This document shows positions 1 to 11,204 of a stretch of 64,000 bases of DNA, piece by piece; the first letter of the stretch is position 1, and each line of letters begins with the position of its first letter. The DNA is from Pinus tabuliformis (taxonomy: Eukaryota > Streptophyta > Pinopsida > Pinales > Pinaceae): positions 762,414,720 to 762,478,719 of the forward strand of contig CM062813.1 of the NCBI GenBank assembly GCA_031772625.1. Reading direction: 5' to 3'. The notes beneath the pieces are model-generated. The model was not told where the DNA came from and did no database searches. It saw nothing but the letters and a program-made list of their open reading frames with translations. Position numbers and translations under genes: made by a program.

Positions 1-110
1 TGCATCGATGTTGCAACAACTCCATGCGGTGGAAGCATCTATGTTGCGGCAACTCCCTGTGGCGGAAACTCCATTGTATGCGGAAACTCATTTGAAGCCT
101 ATGTTACCAG
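1..110 (-). repeat. GTTGC-type degenerate tandem repeat (edge of window)
   Basis: The first 110 bases carry several spaced copies of a motif reading GCAACAACTCCATG, GCGGCAACTCCCTG and GCGGAAACTCC. On the minus strand this is GGAGTT-GC-type DNA. The same core in the opposite orientation is scattered through 60600-60970. The array is truncated by the window edge. Reading frames crossing it are short and look incidental. Confidence 0.5.
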
Positions 111-406
111 AAATGGAACGATTGTCAAAGTTCCTGCGAAAAGATGCTCTAAAAACGATACGGGATGGGAAACCACGTTTTATACGGTCGTTCTCATTTT
201 TATGGATGGAAAACTGGTTCGAGTGAAACAGATCGTTTCCCATGGTATATTATGCAAAAATGTTTATCTGTTTTCGCTGGAATGTTTTCGTTCTGTTTCT
301 GTTTTTCCTCCTTTTCTATATTTCCCTCCTCAACTGATGTTAAATCCATTTCAAAAACAATAGTGTCCGGTTGCTCTCATTTCATTTTGACTTGCGTTTC
401 CTAGTT

Positions 407-516
407 GTGTGTGCCTGCCCGTAAAACAAGCTTTGAGGATGATTTACGCTGGAGAGGAGCGTGTGTGCCTGCCCGTAAAACAAGCTTTGAGGATGATTTA
501 CGCTGGAGAGGAGCGT
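407..516. repeat. 54-bp tandem duplication
   Basis: Two essentially identical 54-bp units (407-460 and 461-514) start with GTGTGTGCCTGCCCG and end with GGAGAGGAGC. A degraded third version of the second half, with the core GGAGAGGATCG, sits near 549-585. An 18-bp unit containing AATTCATAACATATTG is then repeated at about 591-640. No coding function is visible. Confidence 0.85.
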
Positions 517-1182
517 AGATTCTTCATTCAGTAGACGTGGATCAAGCAATGTTTAAGCACGATTTATGCTCGGAGAGGATCGCATTCAATAGAATTCATA
601 ACATATTGCATTCAACAGAATTCATAACATATTGGATTTTTTGCGGATTCCTAATTCCCAGATATGTTTTCATATTACGTCAATTAACCTAGGCGAACAA
701 TTCAGGATTATATTTATGTCCTAAACAATAAATACTGCACTTTATAAATTATTTGGTTTAGGTATTCGCCAATGTTCCCAACTTCCATATGTGCTTTCTT
801 TCCCTCCCGAAACCATTATCACTTCTCTTGAATTAGTTCTATCTCACTTCCTTTTCCTTCGTTGATTTTTGTTGCCAATCCCTTGTATAGTCTTAAGTCG
901 GTTGTTCAATGTTGAGTGCTTCTTTGGTATCAAAGCTTCCTTGGATGAGATATGCCTAGCCCTTTATAAGCTCTTGTATTACATAAAGCTGCTCATCCCA
1001 GGTGACCATGTCAATTGGGCTTACTCCCTTGTCAATCATCATTTGCCATGTAATCAAATTACCTCCTGGATTTATGCCTTTTTAAACACTTGGAACAAAA
1101 CATTTTTCAGTGATGCCTGCCACAGATGCTCTTGCATCCTTTATCTTTTCTATGATATCAAAATGGCTTGAAGCTTTCATTG
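517..1182. other. Gene-free AT-rich stretch
   Basis: I see no supported gene here. A 100-codon open frame at 869-1171 has no recognisable domain and no homologous neighbour, so I treat it as chance. Confidence 0.5.
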
Positions 1183-1304
1183 TCTGATGTAATTATTTTT
1201 TTGTTTTATTGAAAACAAATGATTCATTTGTTAGAAAATAATATAAAGTATGTGTTGTCTGATGCAAGTATTTTTTCGTTTTATTGAAAACAAATGATTC
1301 ATTT
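1183..1304. repeat. 76-bp-type AT-rich tandem repeat, left block
   Basis: About one and a half units of an AT-rich repeat with landmarks ATGATTCATTTGTTAG and TTTTATTGAAAACAA. The same repeat continues in direct orientation at 5058-5250. The Penelope-like insertion therefore lies inside a formerly continuous tandem array. Confidence 0.75.
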
Positions 1305-1316
1305 TATATATATCAG

Positions 1317-1502
1317 TCTTTTGGATTAATCACATCGTTAGGATTTGGTCGACGTTTCAAACCAACTAACGTGGTTCATCCTCAGGACAAGGTGAGAAAT
1401 CAATCAATCAGAGTGAATAAATAGCAGGGATGCATCATTTCCAAGAGTTAGCCGTTGAAAATTAGACGTTAATTAGTTGAAAAATAGTCGTTAAAAAACT
1501 CC
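1317..1502 (-). repeat. Penelope terminal segment (pseudo-LTR), minus orientation, with hammerhead-like core
   Basis: This segment is the reverse complement of 4840-5045 with scattered substitutions. On the minus strand it reads a CTGAGGA core (1379-1385), a short hairpin with AACCA/TGGTT arms, then GAAACGTC (1351-1358). That order (CUGANGA, stem II, GAAA) is the conserved core of hammerhead ribozymes, which are reported from Penelope-like terminal repeats. Stems I and III were not folded, so the ribozyme call is tentative. The repeat relationship itself is clear. Confidence 0.6.
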
Positions 1503-1854
1503 CTTAGATCCGTTAAGGATCCTATTGACCCTAAAGACTCGAAAGGATTTTACCTTATTCCCTGCTCCTGTGACATCCCCTACATTGGAGAAACAGGTAG
1601 GTCCATTAATCTGAGAATCAGTGAGCATGTTGCTGACATTAGACACAATCGCTCCCGCACATCATCCCTTGCCGAGCATGCAGAGAAATCAAAGCACCAT
1701 GTCTGCATTGAAGAATCCCAAGTCATTGCTAGGATTGATCATTTCCACCATAGGAAACTCAGAGAAGCAATTGAAATTGAGAGGCATGCCAAAAACCTTA
1801 ATAGGGATGATGGCTAGAAATTAAGTAAAAGCTGGATTTCAGCTCTCTCCTCTT
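1498..1854 (+). pseudogene. GIY-YIG endonuclease domain of a Penelope-like element (5' truncated)
   Basis: One frame runs for about 118 codons without a frameshift. It reads KGFYLIPCSCDIPYIGETG, then RIxEH, SSLAEHA, ARIDHFHHRKLREAIEIE and NLNRDDG. These are the successive signatures of the Penelope GIY-YIG nuclease: the FYLI/YIG pair, the Cys-Ser-Cys just before it, the RIxEH helix, and the conserved glutamate in REAIEIE. This domain nicks target DNA for insertion. One in-frame TAG (1815-1817) lies just before the usual terminal Trp motif (KLSKSW). The RT domain expected upstream is absent: the frame begins at the junction with the inverted terminal segment. The copy is dead, but the family assignment is strong. 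Confidence 0.88.
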
Positions 1855-2379
1855 GACTTTTCCTCCCTTCCCTCTCCTTTCTCCTCTTTGTTCCTTCTGG
1901 TCTCTCCCTTTTCGCCCTCAGACCCCCTCCCTTTTTCCCCCTTTTTTCTGTATTAACCTCAAAATGATTAGCTTAACTAATCCTAATTCTTATCTTGTTT
2001 TCCTTCAAATTTATCTAAGAAAGATAGGTTCTTTTCTAAATATTTTAATCTAATTGAGTCCATTCATTAAGTTCCACCTTTTATCTAAATTAACCTTTAA
2101 ATTCATCTAAGGTTGATGGGATTTCCTCTAATATTTTTAATATTAAATTATAATAATTGTTCCTATTATATATGTTGCGGTAGTTTGTTGATTTGGTAAA
2201 ATCCCCTACCCTAAGAAACTAACCCAATATCTTATATATGTTGCGGTAGTTGCAACATTTTTTCTTGTGTCACGATGTACTAGCCTTTGGATTGTGACCA
2301 GTTCTATTATTATATGAGTCACTGGCCTTTTGGTTTGTTGGATCCGTCAAAATGAGGTTCGCCGATAGATTGGGTTATT
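1855..2379. other. Element 3' region, pyrimidine-rich then AT-rich
   Basis: A C/T-rich stretch (about 1845-1960) is followed by AT-rich DNA with a repeated ATATGTTGCGGTAGTT motif (about 2170 and 2237). No gene is supported. It is probably untranslated element sequence. Confidence 0.4.
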
Positions 2380-4290
2380 CCATATATGGGTGAGGGTGCG
2401 GCCGCTTTAGCCACCCCCCCTTTTGATCGGATAAGCCATGAAAAGTAAAAGCATTCAAGATAAAAGGAAGGTGAAGCGGGACTCAAAGAGCAAGCATTCA
2501 AGTCACAAGCATTCAAGTGAGAAGTTGGAAGGGTCAATAATCCGTCCACAACTTTATCTCCCTCACTTGGTTGGCATCCGTCCACTTCTATCTATCCCTC
2601 CTATAGCATCCATAATGTATCCCCCCTCCTCCTCCAGCTATCATCGGCTGGCTATACCCGAACAGAGACCCGCCCAACCGAGCAGCCCGGGAGCCAAGCC
2701 AAGTAGCCCAGCCCAGGATCCCATGAGCTCAACCTATAAGCCGAACCTATAAGCCCAACCAAGCAGCCCAGGAGCCCAGCCCAGACATAGAATCCATTCA
2801 AAGAAGCCGTTAACAGGGAGCCATCCGTTCGCAAATTGCAAATAGAAGCTGAAAAAGAGCATGCACCTAGCCTAGCCCCGTGTTATTTCACTGCGCATAG
2901 AAGCCATTCACTCACTGCATAAGCCGTTCACAGAAACCATTCACTTAAGCCCAACCTTTCCAAGTAGCCCAGCCCAGCTATGACTAGTATTGAGTGCATC
3001 GACTCTTGGATCGACTACCAGCTAGTGTAAGACGCATAGGCAGGCCCCATGAAGCACAGGCTAGTCAGTGCGCTGCGTCTGTGTTTGTTGTGCGCGCCCG
3101 TTGTGCATGCGCTTTCCGCGCCATGAGCTTAGCTGTGTGGTAATGCCCATTTGTTGGATGGACTTCGCCTTGCCAAGGAGTGTCAGTATGACATGTATAA
3201 GTCGATTCGTTGTGCGTTCCCGAGAAGAAGGGTCAGAAGTTTCCTCCCCACATAGATGCTTTAAACGGAACGACCTTACTTGAATGGCTCCCACGTCCTT
3301 TTTCTGTTTCCGGCCCCGTCCAACTTCCTTCTACCAAATGCGGAGATGTTGGGCCCCCTGATCTAGTAGTCAGATATTGACGAATGGAACTGCTCTATGA
3401 AGGGATAATGGATACCAATAGATATAGATATATGGATTCATATATATATAGATACATTAACATATATACCCGTAGATATACCTTGCAAGTGGTCTATTTT
3501 ATAGTACGAACCCGGCCTAAGGATGGGAACTAAAGGAAGATAGCTCCCTGCTGGTAAGAGCCAAGCTAGGGACAAGAGAATGAACTGCCCGAAGCCAAGA
3601 TTGAGGGAAATTATGAATAGCCAAGCGTTGTTACTTCGGTTCCCGCCGCATCCCTGTTCCCACCACTTCCCTGTTCCCACCGCAATCAATCTCCTCCTTC
3701 CTTCCATTACTGATGGGAACAAGAGCATGAGGAAGGCCAAGGATGGGAACATCAATGTTCCTCGCTGATACAGAAGATTCGGTGGTTTTCGTGCGACCAA
3801 AGGCCCGGTAGGGTGAGCCTGCCGAACTCTCGACTATAAGGAGAGGCCCGGCAGGGTGAGGTACGTTAAGTGACTCGACCTATGGGAGAGGTACGTTAGT
3901 GACTCGACTGACAAGGACCCTTTAGGGGGCTCGACTGATAAGGATGCGTAAGGAGGCTCGACTGTTAAGGAGAGGACCCTTTAGGGGGCTCGACTGATAA
4001 GGATGCGTAAGCAGGCTCGACTGTTAAGGAGAGGACCCTTTAGGGGGCTCGACTGATAAGGAGAGGAGAGGAGAGGAGAGGTACGTTAGTGACTTTTTTA
4101 GTTACTTATTTGATAGGGGCCACCCAATAAGTAAAATGAACGAACGCTCGACTATAAGGCCGCCATCGACTCACTCATTCCGATGCCCACCACCCAATAA
4201 GCATCAAGGATAGTACACTCGACTGTCAAGGAGAGGGACTCACTATTCATATGGTGAGGGTGCGTAAGCACGCTCGACTGTCCAGGAGAG
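2380..4290. other. GC-rich block, possible nuclear insertion of mitochondrial DNA
   Basis: Base composition rises abruptly to roughly half G+C between AT-rich flanks. The block is rich in short direct repeats (AAGCATTCAAG, GCCCAGCCCAG, GGCTCGACTG families) and has no long reading frame or transposon motif. Repeat-laden GC-balanced DNA without genes is typical of gymnosperm mitochondrial intergenic regions, so a mitochondrial insertion is my first guess. No organellar gene was recognised, so this is inference. A GC-rich satellite of nuclear origin is the alternative. Confidence 0.35.
3817..4110 (+). repeat. CTCGACTG minisatellite, 59-bp higher-order unit
   Basis: The motif GGCTCGACTG followed by rTAAGG recurs roughly every 25-35 bp. 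A 59-bp unit containing GGAGAGGACCCTTTAGGGGG starts at 3961 and repeats at 4020. The array ends in a run of GGAGA pentamers (about 4058-4080). Isolated CTCGACTRT copies continue at about 4147, 4207 and 4272. This is a direct sequence observation; function is unknown. Confidence 0.85.
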
Positions 4291-4839
4291 GGTTTTCCCT
4301 AAGTATTATGGCTCATTATGTTATTTGGTTGCTCATTGAGGTGGTGCATGGGTTTGCTTGGCATGTTGGCATTCATATTGGTCTTTGTGCACTATGGAGA
4401 GGAACACCCATAAACTTAGGAGTTACATTTTAATCTAAATTACTCCAAACATTGTGCCTTTAACCTAATGTAACTTGAATTAATCCCACCCTAACAAATC
4501 ACATCTCATAAATTTATTATTTATTAGTAATATTGGTATTCTTAGATAATTAATTTATGATATCAAAACTTTTTTTTTTAACAGATAATATTTAAATAAT
4601 CAATTGATGATATCTTAATAAAACATTAAGTTACTACATAGCGGCTAGTATCACTCTAAATGGTAACCATTAGATTAGTCAAACCCTAACAAGCAATAAA
4701 ATTTATTTATTCTAGATAATATAAAATTTGATATTATTTAATAATAAATTTAGATTATTATGTAATAAACAATAAATATTTAACTACTATATAACAGCTA
4801 GTTTCTAAATAAATTATTAAACAATTCAACTAATGAACT
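4291..4839. other. AT-rich gene-free stretch
   Basis: Very AT-rich DNA with a CTAACAAR motif repeated near 4490 and 4687, and TA-rich runs. No coding potential is visible. Confidence 0.45.
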
Positions 4840-5045
4840 AATTAACGACTATTTTTCAACTAATTAACGACTATTTCTCAACGGTTAATTCTTGGCAATG
4901 ATGCATCCCTGCTATTTATTCACTCTGATTGATTGATTTCTTACCTTGTCCTGGGCATGAACCACATTTGTTGGTTTGAAATGTCGACCAAATTCTAACG
5001 ATGTGATTAATCCAAAAAACCAATATCTATATTATGGATCACAAA
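4840..5045 (+). repeat. Penelope terminal segment (pseudo-LTR), plus orientation
   Basis: Inverted copy of 1317-1502. It begins with a 24-bp tandem duplication of CAACTAATTAACGACTATTT (near 4836-4880). It includes the hammerhead-like order CTGGGCA (4951-4957), AACCA/TGGTT hairpin arms and GAAATGTC (4978-4985). Both core blocks carry substitutions relative to the other copy, so this version is unlikely to be catalytic. Confidence 0.6.
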
Positions 5046-5057
5046 AGTCTTAGATCT

Positions 5058-5250
5058 AACAAATGATTCATTTGTTAGAAAATAATATAAATGAATACAT
5101 TGTCTATGCAATTATTTTTTCATTTTATTGAAAAAAAATGGTTCATTTGCTAAAAAATAATATAAATGAATGTGTTGTCTAATGCAATTATTTTTTTGTT
5201 TTATTGAAAACAAATGATTCATTTGTTAGAAAATAATATAAATGAATCTA
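5058..5250. repeat. 76-bp-type AT-rich tandem repeat, right block
   Basis: About two and a half units in the same orientation as 1183-1304, with landmarks ATGATTCATTTGTTAG and TTTTATTGAAA. This shows that one array was split by the Penelope-like insertion. Confidence 0.75.
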
Positions 5251-8090
5251 ATGTCTCCTAAAGTGTTAGAAGAAATTTTGCATCACCTCAGGTGCTCTGT
5301 GGTTATATTCTTGATGTTTGACTAAACTATTTTGGTCATTTGTAACAATATAATTTCTTTCCTTTTATAACTTAATAAATAGTAATTACGTAATTATTGT
5401 AAACACATGTTCAACATGTCGAAACATCTAGTAAGGGCCACTTTCTTTTATTTCCATCCAATTAAGATAAATTTATTTGATTTTCCCACTGCTTTGTACC
5501 AGATTCTATCAAGCAATTTTGCTGAGATAATTGAATTAAATTTGATTCTATTTCCTTTTCTTCAAGTAATTAGTGAACTATTTCAAAGATCTTACTCCAA
5601 TTTAATTATGAGAAAGTATTCCATGTATGGAGACAATTTTTGAAAAATTTCTCTATGTTGTGTATTTGGTTCTGTCAATTTTTTTGTTTGAAAATAAAGT
5701 GAAGGATGGGCTGCTATTTATAGTCAGTGTGTGACAGGACATTCTTTCCATCACTGTTGAATGAGATGTCTATTGTGCTTTGTTGCTTCAATACTGGTGC
5801 AGGACAATCGCTAAAATTATATATTGCCACTGGATTTCAGAAGTATTTTGTATGGTTGACAAGCAAATGGACCGATGATCACTTAGGAATGTTCAAAAAA
5901 GGGGAAGATTTAGTAAACTACACTTCCAAGTTCCAAGCTATGCTAAGTTGACGCATTCAAATTTCTCCTATGCTAAGTTTCAAATTTCTCCTATGCTAAG
6001 TTGACGCATTCAATGATCAATCCATGTAGTTTTTTCCTTCTCCTTTTTGGTCAAGAGTCTCTCTGTATATTTGATAAACTTTCACGAATTCTCCATATTT
6101 TTATAGGCTATTTCCATTTTCATTACAACTACCGCACCTCTCAATGAAAACATCTTAAGTATGTAGTCTAGCATTTGCAATTCATAGTTGACATCTTTGT
6201 CATAACGCACTCTAAGTTGGGTTTGCTATAACACTTCTCTGCCCTAATGAAGACTATTCGTATTTGGCATCCTCTAATCATAACACACAGTATGTAATAG
6301 ACATTCTTAGTATGCACTATATGGCACAATTTTGGCATTTGTAGATTTGAGATTGTAACGTTGGCATTCGTAGGTCTGGTTCAGTTTTTCCATCCTCTTG
6401 ATTCCTTGCACTTGATTCACATTTGATTCTTTGACTTGTCTAGCATCCGTTGCTCTGCCCCTAACTATGTAACATTTCCTTCATTCCATAGACTATGTAA
6501 CATTCAAGTTTGCAATGTCCAAGTTATATAAAGCAGGTTATTTGTGCCATCAAACTGCATAATGCCTCAAAGTCCCAGATTCATAAACTAATTTCTAGAA
6601 AGCATCAGATCAATACTAATTCTTGCATGAATTACTTTGCTAGCCAATGTAATTTTCACCTCTTATTATTTTACATCGAATCTTTTTCTTTAGTCATTCA
6701 TCTTCCTCATGTGACATTCATTGTGTATAGCATTTTCCCCTGTGTGAGTTCCATTACTACCCAATAAAAAAAAATTGTTCCCCTCTTTTCTATATTGTCC
6801 ATGATTTTAGATATATTTCCACCTCCGGATCTCATCCCTATGTTTCATAGTAGACCACTACTTCTTGCCATATTTAGTATAATTGGTACAATCGTGACCT
6901 GCATTCCTCCCCGTATTCTTTATAAAGAGTGATGGGTGACTCATTTCAACCCCTATACCGAATTTCTAAGATTACATTGCAAGTTTAATTCATATTCTTC
7001 ACATTGTTCGATCTTTTTGGTTTTATATGCATTTTAATGTGCTTCCTTTATTATAGTGTAGGAATCCTTTAAGGAAATTTCATAAGCACGCATAGGTTCC
7101 CCTTCCAACTCATAGTTCTTTATTTCCTTCGTTTAGTTTATTCCATGTGATTTTCTCTACTCCTTAGATTAACTACCTTTTTTGCAAGTTTATTGTGTTT
7201 CAGGACCAATCATTTGAATATGTTTTCCATTTTCATGACACATGTAGTTGGCAAAAGCTTTGGTTGTTTGGTTAAAATTCTTAAACTCATTGTATATTTT
7301 TTTATTGTTATTATGCTCAAATGCTTCTGGTACCAGCATCTATAAGTGATGTAGAAATTTAATTTAATTCATAGATTTCTCAGCATTCACAATTGTTTTA
7401 GTTTAATTTTTTTAAGTACTTAAACATTCATCATTTACAATTTCTTTAGTTTTAGTTATATGGATAGTTATATATTTCTCAGCTTTCACAAAATTACTTT
7501 AGTTTAACTCATTTGGATAGTAATTTTTTTTCCAAATACACATAAATTTAGCCTTCACAATTGTTAATTACTTAATTAATGTTTATGTTTCAAATTTATG
7601 TTAAAATTTGTTAGGCACTATTTTTTCCAGCCATAAAGATCAAATAGCAATAATAGAAAAAACACCATAAATGAGAGTGAACAATGATTGAATAATAGGC
7701 ACTAAATATATTTTTCTTGTAGCACTAATGGATTTTCCTGTTTTTTTTTTTTTTAATCTTGAAGCTGAAAATAATTAATAGAATTACACTTATTACATAT
7801 TACATTGTAAAATTGAAGTATAGTAATGAAATTTAACGGTTTTGAATTTAATTTTACATTAAATTTATGAAATTATGATTGCTCTATGAGCATAGTCTCT
7901 CATGTAATACATTAAACTATGCATGTGAATAAATTTATTTTTTCAAACTCTTTCTTAGTTGTACTTCGTAATTAAGTATCAATTTTTTTCTTTTTATTTT
8001 TTTAATTAATTTTCAAATATAAACCATGCATATTAGAATTGGATGTGGAAGAGAATTATCTATTCTTATTTCCTCTCATTTCTCATTACA
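5251..8090. other. AT-rich intergenic DNA
   Basis: No gene or transposon is recognised. A 74-codon frame at 5727-5951 has a protein-like tail (GQSLKLYIATGFQKYF) preceded by an acceptor-like TGCAG, so it could be an exon relic of a host gene. I do not recognise it. A short duplication of TTTCTCCTATGCTAAGTT occurs near 5960-6000. The rest holds A/T runs only. Confidence 0.4.
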
Positions 8091-8091
8091 A

Positions 8092-10409
8092 TGGAAGAAA
8101 TCTCACTAGCTTCACCAAGGAGACAACCCCTTTCCTAACAAAATTCTTCCACAGGAACATCAAAAAAATTCCAAAGCAAAGAATATCAAGAAGCAAAAAA
8201 GGTCTTTGAAGCAAGGTTACGGGCGACCATGAAATGCATTAAATCTTATATTTTAGGAGCAAATGGATCAAGCGGTTCAAAGTCTTGGTTTTGCACTTAT
8301 TGTGAAACACAGAAATCAAGGAGTGTAGCAAGAGTTCGATGGCATTTAATTGGAATGGGGAAAAAATGACAAACAATTATATGTACAAGTGTACCTAAAA
8401 CATAGAAAGCATCCTTACATAAACAATTTAATGAATTTGAAAAATTGAGACATATTGTTGAAGGTTCAATTCAAACCAACAACAATCCTAGTGGATTGGC
8501 AGTTGGTGGTCAACGCTCTTATTCTCAACATCAAGTTTTAGTTTCCCACCTGGAAAATTTATGAGATGTAAAAGGGAGGGGAAATCTTGATGCATCCATT
8601 GCACGATTTTTTTTCTTCGCAAATGGCATAATTTTCAATGTTTGTATATCTCCTTATTGGAAGGAAATGGTGAGAGATTTAGTTAACACATCCCCTAAAG
8701 GTTACACGCATCCTAGTTATGAAAAGGTGAGGACAATAATGTTATCTGAAGGGAGGGCTCAGTTGAAGCTAGACTTTATGACATTAAAGATAGTTGGAAG
8801 GAATTTAGGGTCTCCATTGTCTCAGATGGTTGGACAGATGTCAACCATTGTCCCCTTATCAATATTTTGGTTTCTTTCCCGAAAGGAGTTATGTTCTTAA
8901 AATCCCATGATACCATAAGAAAGACAAAATATGGTCCATACCTAATGGGTCTCTTCAAAGAGGCAATAGAGGAGGTTGAAAGAGAAAACATGGTCCAAAT
9001 TATTACAGATAGTGCCTCAAACAATGTCCTTGTTGGGGGGTTGATTGAGGATGAATATCCAACAATTTTTTGGACTCCTTGTTCTGTGCACTGCATGAAT
9101 TTGATCCTAAAATAAATTAATAACATTGCATGGGTTGCGAAAATATAAATGAAGCAAATATGCTACAAAATTTTATTGCTAATCATGCAGCATCCATAGA
9201 AATTTATAGGAAATATAAAAATCTTTCGCTTCTTCGATGTGCTAAGACTAGATTTGCATCTTCATTCATCATGCTTCAACGCCTTATTAAAATGAATCAA
9301 TTTTTGAGAGAGATGGTGGTATCAGTGGATTGGCAGAGATGGAAGGGTTCTCATACTAGAGATGGCCCAAAAGTTGAGAACATTATCATTGGCCTTTCTT
9401 CAGAGGATTTTTGGAGGAGAGTGGAAGATATTGTCACCGTGATCACACCTATTGTTTCCACCCTTCGCATATTTGATAGTGATCAACCATGCTTAGAGGA
9501 AGTGTTTGAGATTATGGATCAAATGAGAGAGAAACTTCACGATATAATGGAAGATGAAAATTCTAGGATTGACAAAGACACTAGAAAGAAGTGTGGGAAC
9601 TTAGTTCGACAAGGTGGAAAATGCTTCATATCCCTCTCCATTCAATTGCATTCAAGTTACTCAATCCTAAATGGTTTCATAAGAAACCATCTATAGATGT
9701 GGATGTGATGAAAAATTGAAGCACTTTTATAAGTAGGTGTTACGATCGTCAGGATCGCACTACTTTACGACTTGAGTTGGCAAAGTACTTGAAATCAGAA
9801 AACCACTTTACAAATGAAGACTATGCATACAATAGAGAACAAATTGGACCCACAGACTTTTGGATGCAATATGGTACAAGGACTCCCTTACTTTATAGTT
9901 TGGCTATCCATTTGCTTTCATATGTATGATCAATAACAAATACCTTTAATGTATTTATTTATTGTTTAAGAAATTAAGTCTAGTGTTGATTTTTTATTAT
10001 TTTCCTTTTAAGATTTCAAATGTCTATTGCTAACATAATGTTAATTTTGTTTTACAAGTTACTAGTTCATCTGCATGTGAAATAAACTGGAGTGAATATG
10101 ACTTTATACATTCATCAAAGAGGAATCACCTAGGTATAGAAAAACACACAATATTTGTTATTCATACACTCAAATCTATGTTTGTTGTCTCGATAACAAC
10201 TAGAGTTTAAAACTGGACCCACTAGAATGTGGGATTATGGTGGTTCACAAGATGATGGAGATGATGAGATTCCACTTGAGGTGCTACAAGACAATGTTGA
10301 AGACATGCTTGATAATACCAAGAAGTTTATTGACCATAATAATGTTTTTGGAATTGGGTCAAGCTCAACAACCATTCTAGAAAATGAGCTTAAAAATCTA
10401 GATTATTAA
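8092..10409 (+). pseudogene. hAT-superfamily transposase, decayed
   Basis: Successive frames give the parts of a plant hAT transposase in order. A BED-type zinc finger comes first (KSWFCTYCETQKS...RWHL, about 8285-8368). DUF659 follows, with VRDLVNTSPKGY, SDGWTD (about 8815), DSASNN and TPCSVHCMNLIL (about 9080-9110). A core with TRFASSFIMLQRL (about 9249) is next. The hATC dimerisation region comes last, with FWMQYGTRTPLLYSLAIHLLS (about 9859-9924) and SSSACEINWSEYDFIHSSKRN (about 10065-10127). The tail is acidic and ends in a stop at 10407. Frameshifts are visible near 8785 and 9620, with several stops. The 9925-10060 gap between the two hATC halves looks like an intron or insertion. Terminal inverted repeats were not located. 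It cannot encode active transposase. Confidence 0.88.
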
Positions 10410-11049
10410 GTTTATTTGTCTTTTGCATATGAATTGCTAGAAGTGGCTTTAGAAATACATTTAATTATTTATATTTCAAATCTCTTGTTTTAATAAATGT
10501 TTGCTATTTTTTTGGAATTAATGATTAGCTAAATTCTTGGATTTGAAAAATTATGACATCTTTCTTAAAACTAAATCACTTTTTATAAATGTTTCTTTAC
10601 AACTTCACATGTGAATGCATTAGATTTTTATGATTAATGTTGTGTTTTATATTGTTCACCTTTAATCTTGTTTTTTCTCTCACTTTGTTTCTTATACGCA
10701 AAACTTGCAAACTTTGTTTCTCGTATCATTCTCGTGTCTCGTTCATTTTTCCATTTCTAGTAACATGGTTTGCAACTTGTTTCTAAAAGACAATATTGTA
10801 AGTGAAATTAAAGATTTATAAATATTTGATTGGATTTTCCTTTGCAAGTAGGCAAATGAAATATATGTGTACAGTGCAAAGATGGTCATTGCTCCCTTTC
10901 AAACCATGTGCATTATAATTTGCAAAGCCAAGCTCCACTCCCTAAAATAGCTATCTTGAAACTTTAATTTGATGAATCAATTTTATGTGTATATTACTGT
11001 AGAGACGATGAGAAATATATATGGGCATGGCACAGGTTACAAGCCCTGT
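10410..11049. other. AT-rich spacer
   Basis: No gene is supported between the hAT remnant and the L1 element. It may contain the hAT 3' terminus, which I could not delimit. Confidence 0.4.
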
Positions 11050-11204
11050 AATGCTCTATCCGATCCCATCCTTTTCTAGATGTGGAAGTACTCTCTTCAT
11101 TGATTTATCTGGCTTTTTGAATAAGCCTTGTTGTACTTTGTTTGATTGGTCTATCCTGGGAAATCTTGTTTTGGTCCTTGGGATCTCGGTTGCAGTCCTT
11201 TGAT

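Larger units (their letters stand above)
1303..5057 (+). mobile_element. Penelope-like retroelement (Dryad-like), truncated and rearranged
   Basis: The boundaries rest on a 16-bp direct repeat (AACAAATGATTCATTT) at 1289-1304 and 5058-5073, and on homologous terminal segments at 1317-1502 and 4840-5045 in opposite orientation. Inside is the C-terminal GIY-YIG endonuclease of a Penelope-like element; the reverse transcriptase part is missing. Such elements normally encode RT followed by GIY-YIG, carry pseudo-LTRs, and often contain hammerhead ribozymes. In plants they are known chiefly from conifers. The middle (2380-4290) is GC-rich and may be a foreign insert. The flanking direct repeat could also simply be two units of the host tandem array, so the ends are approximate. 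Confidence 0.7.

Noticed and set aside
8776..9126. 116-codon minus-strand open frame
   Set aside because: It is antisense to hAT transposase motifs (SDGWTD, TPCSVHCMNLIL) and has no domain of its own.
11142..11204. Upstream in-frame ATG as the L1 ORF1 start
   Set aside because: The extension is hydrophobic and unlike ORF1 N-termini; ATG 11205 gives the usual acidic/polar start.
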